A stretch of 64,000 bases of DNA from Candidatus Rhodoferax bjergmarkensis. GTDB taxonomy: Bacteria; Pseudomonadota; Gammaproteobacteria; Burkholderiales; Burkholderiaceae_C. Shown piece after piece: positions 44,549 to 56,150 of this stretch. Under the pieces are notes generated by a model, which was given only the letters and a program-made list of their open reading frames with translations, did no database searches and was not told the DNA's origin. The stretch spans positions 100,484 to 164,483 of the forward strand of contig JADJFX010000034.1 in assembly GCA_016708345.1 (NCBI GenBank). Direction: 5' to 3'. The translations under genes and the position numbers were made by a program. How positions within the stretch are numbered: position 1 is the stretch's first letter; the number at the start of each line of letters is the position of its first letter.

Positions 44549-45802
44549 ATGAAGATTGCAGTCATCGGTGCCGGCATCATCGGCGTGACCACGGCTTACG
44601 AGCTGGCCTGCGACGGTCACGAAGTCACCGTGCTGGAGCGCCGGGGGGCCGCTGCCGAAGAGGCCAGCTTTGCCACTGCGGGCATCGTGGCACCCAGCTA
44701 TGTCAGCCCTTGGGCAACACCCGCCGTGCCAGGCAAGGCGATGCAAGGTTTGTTCAGCCGCTTTGCCCCGGTCAAGTTGGGGCTGCCTCTGTCGACGCAA
44801 GAATTGGCCTGGCTCTGGAAGTGGTACCGCGCCTGCAAGCCACAGAAGTATTCACTGAATCGAGCGAATCTCCAGCGCCTGGCGCTTTACAGCCGCGAAC
44901 GCCTGCACCACATCACCGCCAATCTCAAACTGGACTATGAACGCAGTGAAGGGGTGATGGTTCTGCTGCGAACAGAGCGGGACAGCCAGCTGATTCAACC
45001 CGGATTGCAGGTGCTGCGTGAAGCGGGTGTTGCATTCAAGGAACTCGATCCGCTCGAAACCCGCAAAATCGAGCTTGCCCTGAACCCCGACACTGAATTT
45101 TTTGGATCGGTACATTTGCCGGAGGATGAGGTTGCCAACTGCCGCCAGTTTGCCCTGATGCTCAAAAGCCAGGCGCAGCGTTTGGGCGTCAAGTTTTGTT
45201 TCAACAGAACCGTCACGCGAATAGTGCCCGCCAGAAAAGTGACGCTCGCGGTGGCAGGCGAAGCAACCGCCAGGACTTTTGACGCTGTCGTCTTGTGTGC
45301 AGGCATGGAGTCTGCGCGGCTGCTGGCACTACTGGGTCTTCCCATTCCTTTGGCCGCTGTCCACGGCTACTCCATCACCTCGGTCATTCGCGAGCCGCTC
45401 AACGCACCGCGCAGCGCGGTGATCGATGAGCATTACAAGGTGTCGATAGCGCGCATGGGCCATCGTGTGCGGGTGGCGGGCATTGCTGAGCTTGGTGGTT
45501 CGCCCGACCAAAAGCGCGCCAGCTCGCTGCAGACCCTGTACAAGGTATTGCATGACTGGTTTGCCGGTGCCGCCAATATTTCAGGCGGGGTGCAGGAATG
45601 GAAAGGAACGCGTGCTGTGTTGCCCGACGGCCCCCCTGTTTTAGGCCCCAGCGGGGTCAACGGGCTTTGGCTCAACCTGGGCCATGGTGCCAGTGGATGG
45701 GCCTTGAGTTGCGGCAGTGCGCGTGCGCTGGCTGATCAAATAAGCGGAAAAACACCTCACCTGGATGTCTCCGGTTTTGGGGTGGAACGACTGCGCGCAT
45801 GA
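44549..45802 (+). CDS. D-amino acid dehydrogenase-like FAD oxidase (DadA type)
   Basis: A 417-residue DAO-superfamily flavoprotein. The N-terminal dinucleotide site is MKIAVIGAGIIGVTTAYELA with acidic end VTVLERR; SFATAGIVAPSYVSPWATPA is typical of DadA. The late block GPSGVNGLWLNLGHGASGWAL closes the FAD site. It would oxidise D-amino acids to keto acids and pass electrons to the quinone pool. ATG 44549 has AAGG upstream. It stands alone between aceE (divergent) and the HDOD gene. DadA versus another amino-acid oxidase cannot be settled here. Confidence 0.82.
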   Translation: MKIAVIGAGIIGVTTAYELACDGHEVTVLERRGAAAEEASFATAGIVAPSYVSPWATPAVPGKAMQGLFSRFAPVKLGLPLSTQELAWLWKWYRACKPQKYSLNRANLQRLALYSRERLHHITANLKLDYERSEGVMVLLRTERDSQLIQPGLQVLREAGVAFKELDPLETRKIELALNPDTEFFGSVHLPEDEVANCRQFALMLKSQAQRLGVKFCFNRTVTRIVPARKVTLAVAGEATARTFDAVVLCAGMESARLLALLGLPIPLAAVHGYSITSVIREPLNAPRSAVIDEHYKVSIARMGHRVRVAGIAELGGSPDQKRASSLQTLYKVLHDWFAGAANISGGVQEWKGTRAVLPDGPPVLGPSGVNGLWLNLGHGASGWALSCGSARALADQISGKTPHLDVSGFGVERLRA

Positions 45803-45854
45803 GTCAATCCATGAATGTATTGACACAAACAGCTGTTTACAGACAATCAACGCC

Positions 45855-46694
45855 ATGAGCCCTGAACTCTCTCAAAAATTGGCCGCTGCCGTCGATGGCA
45901 TGCCTGCATTTCCCAAAAGTGTCCAAAAAATTTTGGAGCTTACCCGCGACGTGAATTGCACCCCCAAAGACCTGGTACAGGTCATTGACAAAGACCCCGT
46001 GGTTACTGTCAAAATTTTGAAGGTGGTCAACTCGGCGTATTACAGCCTGCCCAAGCAGATCACTTCCATCAGTCATGCGGTGGTCTACCTTGGGTTTAAC
46101 ACCATCAAGAACCTGGCCCTGAGCATTGCCGCCATTGGCATGCTGCCCAAGGACAACGCAGCAGGCTTTGACGCGCAGCAGTATCTGCTGCATTCGCTGG
46201 CCACGGCCAGCATTGCCAAGCAGCTGGCCCTGCGGGTTGACGATGCAGACCCCATGGATTGCTTCATTGCGGGGTTGCTGCATGACTTTGGCAAAGTGGT
46301 TTGTGCCCAATTCATGCCCCAGGAATTCAGCCGGGCACTGCAGGCCAGCCAATCCAACGGAAGTTCTTTGCATATGGCACTGCGCGCCACCATTGGGGTA
46401 GACCATGCGGTGGTTGGTGCCATGCTGGTTGAAAAATGGCGCTTTGCCCCTGGCCTGATTGATACGATCCGGCACCAGTACGGAGACGACCTCAAAGACT
46501 CCGACATGATTGCCTGTGTTTTCGCGGCGAACCAGATCAGCAAGAAGCTGGAGTTCGGCTTTGGCGGCAACCCCACATTGAAGAACTGCCTCCATGCTGG
46601 CCAAACGCCTGGGCGGCACACTGGACAAGTGATTGCTTCAATGGGCGACTTGGCTCCGATGTTTGAGGAAGCCAAGATATTTTCAAAAGTTTAG
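45855..46694 (+). CDS. HDOD-domain signalling protein
   Basis: A 279-residue protein with an HDOD domain (MPAFPKSVQKILELTRDVNC; DKDPVVTVKILKVVNSAYYS; ISHAVVYLGFNTIKNLALSI; LHDFGKVV). HDOD proteins are non-catalytic HD relatives that take part in signalling and motility or stress control. ATG 45855 gives the family start. Near the end (46575-46635) the residues NCLHAGQTPGRHTG look out of frame while another frame reads MLAKRLGGTLDK, and the right frame resumes at VIASMGDLAPMFEEAKIFSK, so two compensating indels are likely. Confidence 0.82.
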   Translation: MSPELSQKLAAAVDGMPAFPKSVQKILELTRDVNCTPKDLVQVIDKDPVVTVKILKVVNSAYYSLPKQITSISHAVVYLGFNTIKNLALSIAAIGMLPKDNAAGFDAQQYLLHSLATASIAKQLALRVDDADPMDCFIAGLLHDFGKVVCAQFMPQEFSRALQASQSNGSSLHMALRATIGVDHAVVGAMLVEKWRFAPGLIDTIRHQYGDDLKDSDMIACVFAANQISKKLEFGFGGNPTLKNCLHAGQTPGRHTGQVIASMGDLAPMFEEAKIFSKV

Positions 46695-46703
46695 GGGCAA
46701 GGC

Positions 46704-47589
46704 ATGAAAGTCAGATTTTGGGGTGTGCGGGGGTCCATTGCCTCACCGGGTCCGAAAACAGTGCGCTACGGTGGCAACACCACCTGCATTGAAATCGCAC
46801 CGACAACAACGAGCTCATCATCATCGACGCAGGCACCGGCATCTTTCCGCTTTCCCAAACCTTGCTGGCCGAGTTGCCAGTGACCGCCAACGTCTTCATC
46901 ACCCACTCCCACTGGGACCACATCCAGGGTTTGCCTTTTTCATCCCCAATTTCATTCCGGGAAACGTGCTGCGTCTGCATGGTGCATTTGACCCCGTTAC
47001 TGGCAAGGGTGTTGAACAAATCATGGCCGTCCAGCTGCAATACAGCTATTTCCCGGTGCGTGAAGCGGAGATGAAGGCCAACATTGAATACGTCACCCTG
47101 GCACCAGAGAAAAGCATCCAGATCGGCTCTGCCACGGTGACGCCCTACCTGATGAACCATCCCGTTGTCGACTTTGGTTACCGAGTTGAAGCCCATGGAA
47201 AATCAGTTTTCTTCACAGGCGACCATGAACCACCGTTCAATATTCATGAACCGGGTGAGGAGGCTTACGCAGAGTACCAGTCCTTCGTGGATGAAAAGTC
47301 TGAGAGCATTCTGCGGGCCATGCGTGGGGTCGATGTCCTGATCTCTGATAGCTCCTACACCGAGCAGGAATACCCGACCAAAAAAGGCTGGGGTCACGGA
47401 ACCTTCAACACCAGTATTGAGTACGCAAAAAAAGCAGGGGCCAAGGTGCTGTTTTGCACCCACCACGAACCGACCCGCAGCGACGATGCGCTTGATGCGG
47501 TCTTCAACCAGGTGCTTGCCGACCACCCCTCGCATGTGGGCGACCCTGTCTATCGCCTCGCTCGCGAGGGTGAAACCTACGAGTTTTAA
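46704..47589 (+). pseudogene. MBL-fold metallohydrolase, two frameshifts
   Basis: Starts MKVRFWGVRGSIASPGP with AGGGG upstream. The zinc motif THSHWDHIQGLPF and NELIIIDAGTGIFPL are in a second frame from about 46800, and the rest (RLHGAFDPVTGKGVEQIM, MNHPVVDFGYRVEAHGKSV, FFTGDHEPP, LISDSSYTEQEYP, HGTFNTSIEYAKKAGAKVLF) returns to the first frame at about 46935. This is the cyclic-nucleotide phosphodiesterase-like MBL subgroup. All catalytic parts are present, so the breaks may be sequencing errors. It follows the HDOD gene by nine bases. Confidence 0.8.
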
Positions 47590-48989
47590 ATGGCAAAACA
47601 CTCCTGCGCTTGATCGCTCCCATGCGGCAAATTGATCCCCGATCACGGCAGGCCCTGTACAACGTCAATGCCACACGGGGCATCGAACAAACCGCGCAAG
47701 CCTGCCTGCCTGCTCACACTGATGCAGCGCGCTGGCTTGGCCGTGGCCGCAACTGGCCATGGCCATTGCGCCACACGCCGCCGCATCTGGATTGCCTCTG
47801 GGGCGGGCAACAATGGCGAGGACCGGGCGCTCGCTTCTGGGGTAAATTTTGCACAGGAGCCGCCACTGTGCCCCGATTTTTGTATTGACGCATTGCTGGG
47901 TATCGGCTCACATGCACGCCCGCCGCAGGGGCAACTGGCGCACTGGATTCACCAAATCAACGCCTGCACTGGTAGTGTGCTCGCGATAGATGTGCCCACT
48001 GGACTCAATGCCGACACGGGTGTCCTGACCGAACCGAGCGTCAAGGCTACTGACACCTTGAGTCTGCTCACGCTCAAGCCAGGCTTGTTTACCGCATCTG
48101 GACGTGATGCGGTTGGCAACCTGTGGCTGCACGAACTCGGTGGCCACCTCACGTCAGCAAGCTCACACCCGGCAAGCGAACCGACTGCCTGGCTTGCAGG
48201 GGCTCCAATGCCCAGGACACGGCAACATGCGTCACACAAAGGAAGCTATGGCGATGTCGCGGTCATTGGCGGTGCAACAGGCATGACGGGCGCTGCTTTG
48301 TTGGCTGCATCCGCCGCCTTGCGTGCCGGTGCCGGCCGGGTATTTGTTGGTTTGCTTGGTCACTCCGGGCTTGGAGGTTGATACAAACCGCCCCGAGCTG
48401 ATGTTGCGCTCCATTGACTCATTGGACTTCACGGCCGCGACGGTGGTTTTGCGGCTGTGGTGGCGGAGTATACATTCACGAAGAGCTTCCAAGGATAATA
48501 TCGACCGCTGCGCACGTGGTGATTGATGCAGATGCTATAAATGCAATAGCAAAGAGAGCAGCTGCAAAACCTGCTCAAAGCAAAGAGCAAATGGGCACGC
48601 CAGCACTGTGCTCACGCCCCACCGCTGGAAAGCAGCCCGCCTGCTCGGCACCACTGCCCAACTTGTGCAGCAAGACCGCATGGCAGCCGCACGTCGTTTT
48701 GGTGCAACTTTTGTTTGCACCGTCGTTCTCAAAGGCTCAGGCACGGTCATCGCGGCCCCCGACCAGACGCCTGTGATCAATCAACTGGCAATGCACGTTT
48801 GGCGACAGCCGGCACTGGCGACGTACTGGCCGGCATGGTGGGTGCCGCTTTGGCAGAAGCCATGTACCAGCCTTCGAAGCCGCCTGCGATTCGGTTTACC
48901 GCCATGGGCTGGCAGCTGACCGCTGGCCCCGTCACTTTGCCAATGACAGCCAGCCATCTGACCAGTTCGTTTTTGCGGTAATTTTTTAA
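47590..48989 (+). pseudogene. nnr: Bifunctional NAD(P)H-hydrate repair enzyme Nnr, many frameshifts
   Basis: Pieces in different frames spell an epimerase half (RIWIACGAGNNG; DFCIDALLGIG; VLAIDVPTGLNADTG) and an ADP-dependent dehydratase half (KGSYGDVAVIGGATGMTGAA, LLAASAALRAGAGRVFVGLL; ATAGTGDVLAGMVGAAL). The enzyme repairs hydrated NADH/NADPH. The ATG at 47590 directly follows the MBL stop. At least five frame changes occur, some around 48370 and 48580 with local sequence loss. The stop at 48987-48989 converges on the end of rnr. Confidence 0.75.
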
Positions 48990-51235
48990 CGCCGGGTTTT
49001 ACGGCTTTTTTGTTGCCGCTGGTTTTGAAGATGATCGGTTGCTACGGGCAGAGGACTTGGCAACGCGCGGCATAGAGTCAGTCATTTGCGGTCTGCCCGC
49101 TTTTTTGACGAACCGGCAAGGTCAAACTGTACCGGTGGATGGCTACTACCTTCACGAAACGAATCTTTGTCTTTCCCGGAGCGGGCCATCAAGCCTTCAT
49201 TTTCATCGATCAAGCGAAAATCGATCCTGCGACCATCCAGATCCACCGACCGACCTGAACCCGAACGCGGCTACCAATGCCATAGCGCATACCGGTGCGC
49301 TCACCCCGAAGCTCCTGGCGCATCTCGTCAAAACGGTAATACTCGCCCCCAACTCGGTGATGTGAACAAGCCCTTCAACATACATGGCGTCAGTGTGACG
49401 AAGATGCCGAAGCTCGTTGCTGAACTGACCACACCGCCATACTCCTCGCCAAGGTGCTCACGCATGCTTGCACTTGAGCCACGCTTCGACATCGCGGCTG
49501 GCCTCGTCAGCACGACGTTCATTGGCACTGCAATGCATGCCTGCAGCTTGCCACGCCATGCTTTCGGCGCTGAGTTTTTGGGTTTTTCGCCCGATTGCGC
49601 AGCGCGTGCCGACTGCCCTTTTCAAGCCGCCGAGACAGTTTGGCGTGAGCCTCGCCTGGCAAGGGCAACACGGGCAACTGGTACTTGGTCTTGGCCAGAA
49701 TTGCCTTGATGACCCGGTGTACCAACAGATCGGGGTAGCGCCGGATCGGGCTGGTAAAGTGGGTATAGGCCTCGGCCGGGCCGAAGTGACCGCTATTGAC
49801 GGGTGTGTAGATCGCTTGCTGCATGGATCGCAGCAGCATGGAATGAATCTGCAGTGCATCTGGCCGGTCCTTGGTTGCCAGCGCAATCGCCTGAAACTCC
49901 CGGTGAAGGGTCGTCGCTGATCGTCATGCCCGCCCGTCGCCTTGAGATAGTTGCGCAATATCTCTTTTTTCTCAGGCGTGGGGCCTTCGTGCACCGAAAC
50001 AATCCTGCATGCTTGCTTTGCGAAATGTAGTCTGCACTGCAAACGTTGGCAAGCAAGCATCGCCTCTTCAATCAACTTGTGTGCATCATTGCGGGTACGC
50101 GGAACGATTTTTCAATGCGCCCCCTTCGTCGCAAACAATCTGCGTCTCGACGGTTTCAAAATCAACTGCGCCTCTGCGTGTTCGAGACTTCAATAATGCC
50201 AGTACACATCATGCAAATTCATCAGGTCCGACACCCGCTGCTTGCGCTTGAGCGCCTCCGGAGCTCACGCGTGTTAACCAAGATGGCGGCTACTTCGGGT
50301 GTAAGGTAAATCATTGCATGACTCCACATGACAGCCGGATAAAACTGGTAAGCCGACACATCACCATCTTCAGTCACCACCATATCGCGGACCATGCACG
50401 GCGTTCAACTTCCGGGTTGAGCGAACACAGTCCGTTCGACAATTTCTCAGGCAACATCGGAATAACGCGCCGCGAAATACGCTGGTAGCACGCTCGCAGG
50501 CGTCCACATCAATGGCGGAGCCGTTCTCGACGTAATGGCTGACATCGGCAATCGCCCCAGCAAGCGCCACCCCTTGGCGGCTGATTTTCCTTTGCCTATT
50601 TTGTTGCTCACAATAAACCGCGTCATCAAAATCCCGCGCATCTTCACCGTCGATGGTCACCAATGGAACATCAGTCAAATCAACGCGACGCTTTTGTCTT
50701 GCTGCCGAACACTGTCCGGCAGCGTTCGAACAACGCGATACAGGCATCGAAAACTCATAAGGCACACTGTACTTGCGCACGGCAATTTCGATCTCCATAC
50801 CAGGGTCGTCAATCTCGCCCAGTATCTCTTTGACACGCCCCACCGGTTGACCATAAAGGGAAGGTGGCTCCGTCAGTTCAACCCGACAACCTGGCCCGGC
50901 TTGGCCGCACCAGTCGCCGTTTTGGGAATCATCACATCCTGCCCATAACGCTAGTCTTCTGGCGCAACCAATCCATATACCACTTTCCCGCAGCAAGCGG
51001 CCAATGATGGGTTGTTTGGGGCGCTCAGGATTTCAAGTACTCTCCCCTCGGGTCGCCCTCTGCGGTCACTTCGCACAATGCGTACTGACGCGGTCTTTGT
51101 GAAGAACCGCCCGCATCTCATTGGGTGGCAGGTAAATATCGGATTCACCATCGTCGCCGGTTGACGAATCCGTGACCATCGCGGTGCCCCTGCAGTTCCT
51201 TCAACTTCGTCCAGCAAGCCGCTGGTTTGGCTCAT
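48986..51235 (-). pseudogene. rnr: Ribonuclease R, many frameshifts
   Basis: From ATG 51235 (MSQTSGLLDEVEGT) pieces read VRIVRSDRRGRPEGRVLEIL, then DVPLVTIDGEDARDFDDAVY (the RNB catalytic motif), VSHYVENGSAIDVDA, VHEGPTPEKKEILRNYLKA, MLLRSMQQAIYTPVNSGHFG, YTHFTSPIRRYPDLLVHRVI, and the S1 domain GEEYGGVVSSATSFGIFV, ending in a basic tail near 48990. RNase R degrades structured RNA 3' to 5'. Frame changes occur about every 100-200 bases, and the gene order with nnr is normal, so poor sequence is likelier than a true pseudogene. Confidence 0.82.
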
Positions 51236-51267
51236 ATTTTTGATACAATAACTCTCTTTCCTGAAAT

Positions 51268-51354
<87 letters not shown>

Positions 51355-51410
51355 ATATAAAATGAAATTCGAAGTTTTTTTGAAAGATGTTCAGGTTGTT
51401 TTTGAAAAAA

Positions 51411-51437
51411 GCCGCTGTGTTTTCAGCGGCTTTTTTT
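51411..51437. terminator. Rho-independent terminator between tRNA-Leu and rimO
   Basis: Stem GCCGCTG (51411-51417) and CAGCGGC (51424-51430), loop TGTTTT, followed by seven T on the plus strand and preceded by six A, so it can serve tRNA-Leu and, from the other side, rimO. Confidence 0.9.
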
Positions 51438-51462
51438 GTTCGAATCGGTCAGCTATTTTTCA

Positions 51463-52876
51463 AAATGGCTGCGCCACGAGATCGTGGCCTCGGGTTCCCA
51501 CAATACGTGCTTTGGTAAATTCACCTTCAAGGTCTTGCTGATTTTCTCGGGTGGCGATAATTTCACCACACCATCAATTTCAGGCGCATCGACATAACTG
51601 CGACCAATGCCCCCTTTTTTCCCAATGCTGGCGCAGAGTCAATCAGTACCTGCATCGTGGCACCTATGCGATCCTTGAGTTTGTGAGCCGATATGGCCTC
51701 GGCCACCGCCATGAAGCGGGCTCGCCGTTCTTCACGCACTTCTATCGGTAACATGCCGGGTGTTCATTGGCGGCCGCACCTTTGCACCGGGCTGTAGGCA
51801 AAACAGCCAGCACGATCAACGGCACAGCTTCGCGCATGAAGTCAAGCAAATGCAAAAACTCTTCCTCTGTCTCACCGGGAAATCCGGCGATAAACGTGCT
51901 ACGAAGCACAATGTCAGGACATGCCTCGCGCCAACTCTGTATGCGTTCCAGATTTTTTCACCACTGGCCGGTCGCTTCATGGCGCAGGTACCTCCGGATG
52001 ACTGTGCTGAAAAAGGCACATCCAGATAGGGCAAGACCTTGCCAGTCGCCATCAAAGGAAATGACGTCATCCACACGGGAGTAAGGAAAAAAAAGGATAG
52101 ACATAGTGCAATCGCACCTATACACCATACGGCGCTGCCATTTCCCAGTGCCTGAACCAAATCCAGCAAACGCGTCTTAACGGGTCTTCCCTTCCCAAAA
52201 ACCGGTTCGGTACTTGGTGTCAACACCATATGCAGAAGTATCCTGACTGATCACCAATAATTCTTTGACGCCACCTTCAAACAGGGCATGCGCCTCTTTG
52301 AGAACATCACCAATAGGCCGAGATACCAGATCACCCCGCATGGATGGAATGATACCAAAACGTGCAACGATGATTGCACCCTTCGCTGATTTTGATGTAA
52401 GCGTAATGCCTAGGAGTAAGTTTGAGACCCGCCACCAAATGCATTGGGAACAAGATCAACAAATGGGTCATGCGGCTTGGGCAAATTGGCATGCACTGCA
52501 TCCATCACTTCCTGTGTGGCCTGTGGGCCAGTCACAGCCAAAACGCTGGGATGCATTTGTCGAACCAAATTATCCCCCGCCTCTGTCGATTTGGCACCTA
52601 AACAACCGGTCACAATCCCTTTGCCATTTTCAGCCAGCGCCTCGCCAATGGTATCCAAGCTCTCCTTGGCGGCATCATCGATGAATCCGCAAGTATTGAC
52701 AATCACCAAATCGGCACCTTGAAAGGTCTTGAGGTTTGATAACCCTCCGCACTGGGTTGTGTGAGGATCAGTTCAGAGTCGGTCAAAGCCTTGGCACAAC
52801 CGAGACTGACAAACCCAACCTTGGGCACTGTGTTTGATTTTGTATTTGCGTCGGTCAGCATCGATTTTTCCAACAT
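51463..52876 (-). pseudogene. rimO: Ribosomal protein S12 methylthiotransferase RimO, many frameshifts
   Basis: N-terminus MLTDANTKSNTVPKVGFVSL then GCAKALTDSELILTQ (ATG at 52861 or 52876), followed in other frames by VIVNTCGFIDDAAKESLDTI, GIVTGCLGAK, HDPFVDLVPNAFG, and at the end LRLKLMVW and EATISWRSHFEK. RimO is a radical-SAM enzyme that methylthiolates an aspartate of S12. The UPF0004 domain cysteines are readable; the radical-SAM CxxxCxxC block near 52300 lies in badly disrupted sequence. Likely a normal gene with poor sequence. Confidence 0.75.
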
Positions 52877-52885
52877 TCACTTTAA

Positions 52886-53421
52886 TTAACGCTTGATTCC
52901 AAGACCCAAGCATCTGACCAGTCTGCTTTTGCATTTGCTTTTGCATTTTTCCTGCATTTGCAAAAACATGTTTCTGGATTGCTCTGGGCTCCCCATCATG
53001 CCCTGCAATACAGGAGACTGCATGGCCATGAATTGGGTCCACATTTCTGGTGTCAAAGCTTTTGACTTCTCGGCAAACTGTGCCTGAACTTCCATCAGGG
53101 ACTGAATGTTTTTCCAGATAGCCTCCCATGAATCCCTGCATGGCATGTCCGTAAAACCGGATGACACTGGCTAGCACCGGGCCGGTAAACATGGGCGATC
53201 CGTTGGCTTCTTCTTCGAGAATAATTTGAAGCAAAATGCTGCGGGTGATATCTGCGCCGGTTTTGCATCTCGCACTACAAATAATTCACCATCCATCACC
53301 AATTGTTAACTTCTGACAGAGTGATGTAACTTGATGAGTCGGTGTCGTAGAGTCTGCGATTAGGGTACTTTTTAATAACGCGTGAGACTTCTTTTGCCTC
53401 AACGGTCTTTCTACTTTGCAT
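52886..53421 (-). pseudogene. phaR: Polyhydroxyalkanoate synthesis repressor PhaR, frameshifted
   Basis: From ATG 53421 (AGGAG upstream): MQSRKTVEAKEVSRVIKKYP, NRRLYDTDSSSYITLSEV, then LLQIILEEEANGSPMFTGPV, RFYGHAMQGFMGGYLEK, MEVQAQFAEKSKALTPEMW, VLQGMMGS and MQKQTGQMLGS, ending GIKR at 52886. The N-terminal PHB/PHA accumulation regulator domain binds DNA and polymer granules and controls phasin expression. At least four one-base shifts break it. A PHA-storing organism is implied. Confidence 0.8.
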
Positions 53422-53544
53422 GTGAACTCCTGAAGCACCGGCCTGATCTGAAAACATATTGCACTGCAACACATTCTAAGGAAGACCACCCCAAGCCCCC
53501 CAAAGGTTTACCCTGAGATTGCGAAAAAGGAAAGTAGAAATTTG

Positions 53545-53620
53545 GTAGGCGCAATTGGACTCGAACCAACGACCCCACCATGTCAAGGTGGTGCTCTAAC
53601 CAGCTGAGCTATGCGCCTAC
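53545..53620 (-). tRNA. tRNA-Val (anticodon GAC)
   Basis: Acceptor GTAGGCG pairs with CGCCTAC; D-arm AGCTCAGCTGGTTAGAGC; anticodon stem CCACC/GGTGG with loop TTGACAT, anticodon GAC; T-arm GTTGG/CCAAT with TTCGAGT. The variable loop and the 3' end each look one base short compared with usual tRNA-Val, which fits the indel problem of this part of the window. Confidence 0.88.
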
Positions 53621-53829
53621 AAACGATCGAAGCTTTGAATTATAGCATCAATAACAAATTGATCTCACAACGCTTCAACTCGTTTCAAAATTAGAGTGCC
53701 GTTCTATATCTTCGCCGTGTCATGTGCAATGAACCGTAAGGTGCGGCACGAAGCCGGATAAAGGTGACAAAAAGTGAGGCAAAGGTCTTTCTTCAGTGTG
53801 CAACACGCAAACCTACCATTTGAATGTTC

Positions 53830-54595
53830 ATGAAGTTAATTGCACTACCCGCTTTCACCGACTACTACATCTGGATGTTGCATGACGGTCATCGGGCATT
53901 GGTGGTAGACCCCGGCGACGCAAAACCCGTTCTAGAGGGCTTAACCACATGGGTCTGCAATTGGAGACCATTCTGGTCACGCACCATCACACCGACCACA
54001 CGGGTGCCGTGGCAATTTGCGCCAGACCACTGGTGCCAAGGTCTATGGTCCAGCGCATGAAGTCATGCCCGAGCCACTGTCCCGACTGTGTGGTGGCGAT
54101 CAACTCAGTCACTGGGCCTGACGTTTGAAGTGATCGATGTGCCTGGCCACCTGCGGGTCACATTGCCTGCTACTGTGCTGCTGGGGATGAAACACCCTTG
54201 CTGTTTTGTGGTGACACGCTGTTCAGCGGCGGCTGTGGTCGACTGTTTGAAGGCAGTCAGCCCAAATGCTTGCCTCACTGGACAAACTGGCCGCGTTGCC
54301 CGACGCCACCCGCATTTGCTGCGCCCACGAATACACCCTGAGCAACCTGCGATTTGCGGCTGCCGTTGAACCCGCCAATCAGACTTTGATGGACTACGCG
54401 GAAAGCGCCCGCGACTTGCGCGCAAGGCCTCAACCCACCCTGCCATCGACACTTGGGGTAGAACGTCAGATCAGCCCGTTTTTACGAACACGGCAAACTG
54501 CCGTGATTCAGGCAACACAGGCTATCGACGCCTGCGCACAGGACGAGGTAAGCGTCTTTGCTGCACTGCGTCTGTGGAAAAATAGGTTCCAATGA
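53830..54595 (+). pseudogene. gloB: Hydroxyacylglutathione hydrolase (glyoxalase II), frameshifted
   Basis: Pieces: MKLIALPAFTDYYIWMLHDG, ALVVDPGDAKPVLEGL; the zinc motif THHHTDHTGAVAI in the next frame; FCGDTLFSGGCGRLFEG; MLASLDKLAALPDATRICCA, HEYTLSNLRFAAAVEPANQT; ending SVFAALRLWKNRFQ. It converts S-lactoylglutathione to lactate and glutathione. Three or more indels between 53940 and 54260. Its stop overlaps the next gene's start (ATGA). Confidence 0.8.
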
Positions 54596-56150
54596 AATTT
54601 TTAACACCTTTCGCATTCCTCGTTGTGGTCTGGCATTGGCTGCCCAGTGTGAACTTGCCACCCACACCACAACCCCACCCCCAAAGCACCGCTTCCAGCC
54701 CGCACTCTAGCCAATCTGGAGGTCGTGCCAGCCAAACTGTCTGACCCGGGTTTACCGCTCCCGTGGTGCCTAGCGGCGATTTGCAGCCCATCACGGCGAC
54801 TCATGCAGCCACTCTGGCCGTGGCCCAGCTGACCCCGCCAGCCAACTTGTGGGAGCGCATTCGCCGCGGCTATGGCATGCCTAATCTGGACAACGATCTG
54901 GTGCATGACCGTGAGCAGTGGTACAGCTCACGGTCGAACTACATTCTTCGCATGACCGAGCGCTCGAACAAGTACATGTTCCATATTGTTGAAGAGTTGG
55001 AGCGGCGCAATATGCCAACCGAACTGGCCCTGCTGCCTTTGTTGAAAGCGCCTTTAACCCACAAGCGTTGTCAACCGCCAAAGCTACTGGTATGTGGCAG
55101 TTCATGCCGACCACGGGCAAACATTTGAACTTAAACAAAACGTCTTTCGCGATGACCGCCGTGATGTGCTGGCTCACCCGCGCCGCGCTGGACTACCTGC
55201 AAAAGCTGTATGGCATGTTTGGTGACTGGCACCTCACTGGCCGCCACAACGGGAGTGAAGGCGGCGTAGGCCGTGCCATCGCAAAAAACCAGCGCGCCGG
55301 TCTGGGCACCGCCTACACCGACCTCAACATGCCGATGGGAGCGCTGCTTGTACGCAAGTTGCAGGCCATCAGAGCATCGTCCACCGCCCGGATTTTTCAA
55401 CTCACGTTTGCCACTGAAATTGAAAACCGCCCGTATTTTCAGACAGTAGACATCAAACGCGATATTGATGTAGCGCTGGCCGACAAATTGGCCCGAAGTG
55501 TCGCTGGAAGATTTCAAGGCACTCAACCTTCTGCCAGCCGCCCGGTCATTCTGGCGCGCCGGTACACCCCAAGTTCTGCTGCCATGGGACAAGGACGCCA
55601 CTTTCCAAGCAATCTGGAAGCCTACGGTGGTGGCCGCCTGGCAAGCTGGACCGCCTGGCTGGCACCTGCCACCATGAAACCCCCAGATGCCGCCCGGCGA
55701 GTCGGCATGGCTGAGGGGCACTGCGTGCCATCAACAACATCCCACCCCGCGTGGTCATCAAGGCCGGATCAAGCCTGCTGGTGCCGCGCGCACCGCATCT
55801 GGAGACTGACGTTGGTGTTCACGTCGCCGACAACACCACACCTCTCTTTGGCGGCAGATGTGCAGCAAAGACGCACCCTGATCAAGGCAAAGAAGGACTC
55901 CGTCGCCAGCATTGCCAAACGCTACGGCGTCAGTGCCATCAACGTGGCCGAATGGAACCAGGTCAGCGCGCAAGCTGCCTTCAAGGCTGGTCGGAAATCG
56001 TTCTGTTTCTTCCAGCCAAGGGAAAACGTGGCTTTAAAAGTCACCCGTACCGTGCAGCCCAAGGTGCGCAAAAGCCAAATCCAGCCAGCAAGCCACAAAG
56101 CGCACATCACCCCAGCCGAAGCGACGTGCCAAGCGCTGAGGTTGTCATAA
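54592..56150 (+). pseudogene. mltD: Membrane-bound lytic transglycosylase D, frameshifted
   Basis: Starts MKFLTPFAFLVVVWHWLPSV (signal). Transglycosylase blocks NLWERIRRGYGMPNLDNDLV, MFHIVEELERRNMPTELALL, ATGMWQFMPTTGKH, then the C-terminal LysM repeats (AADVQQRRTLIKAKKDSVAS, IAKRYGVSAINVAEWNQVSA). The catalytic Glu region (normally ESAFNP) is damaged near 55045. It cuts peptidoglycan glycan strands at the outer membrane. Several frame shifts; the end at 56150 meets the convergent ABC-protein gene. Confidence 0.78.
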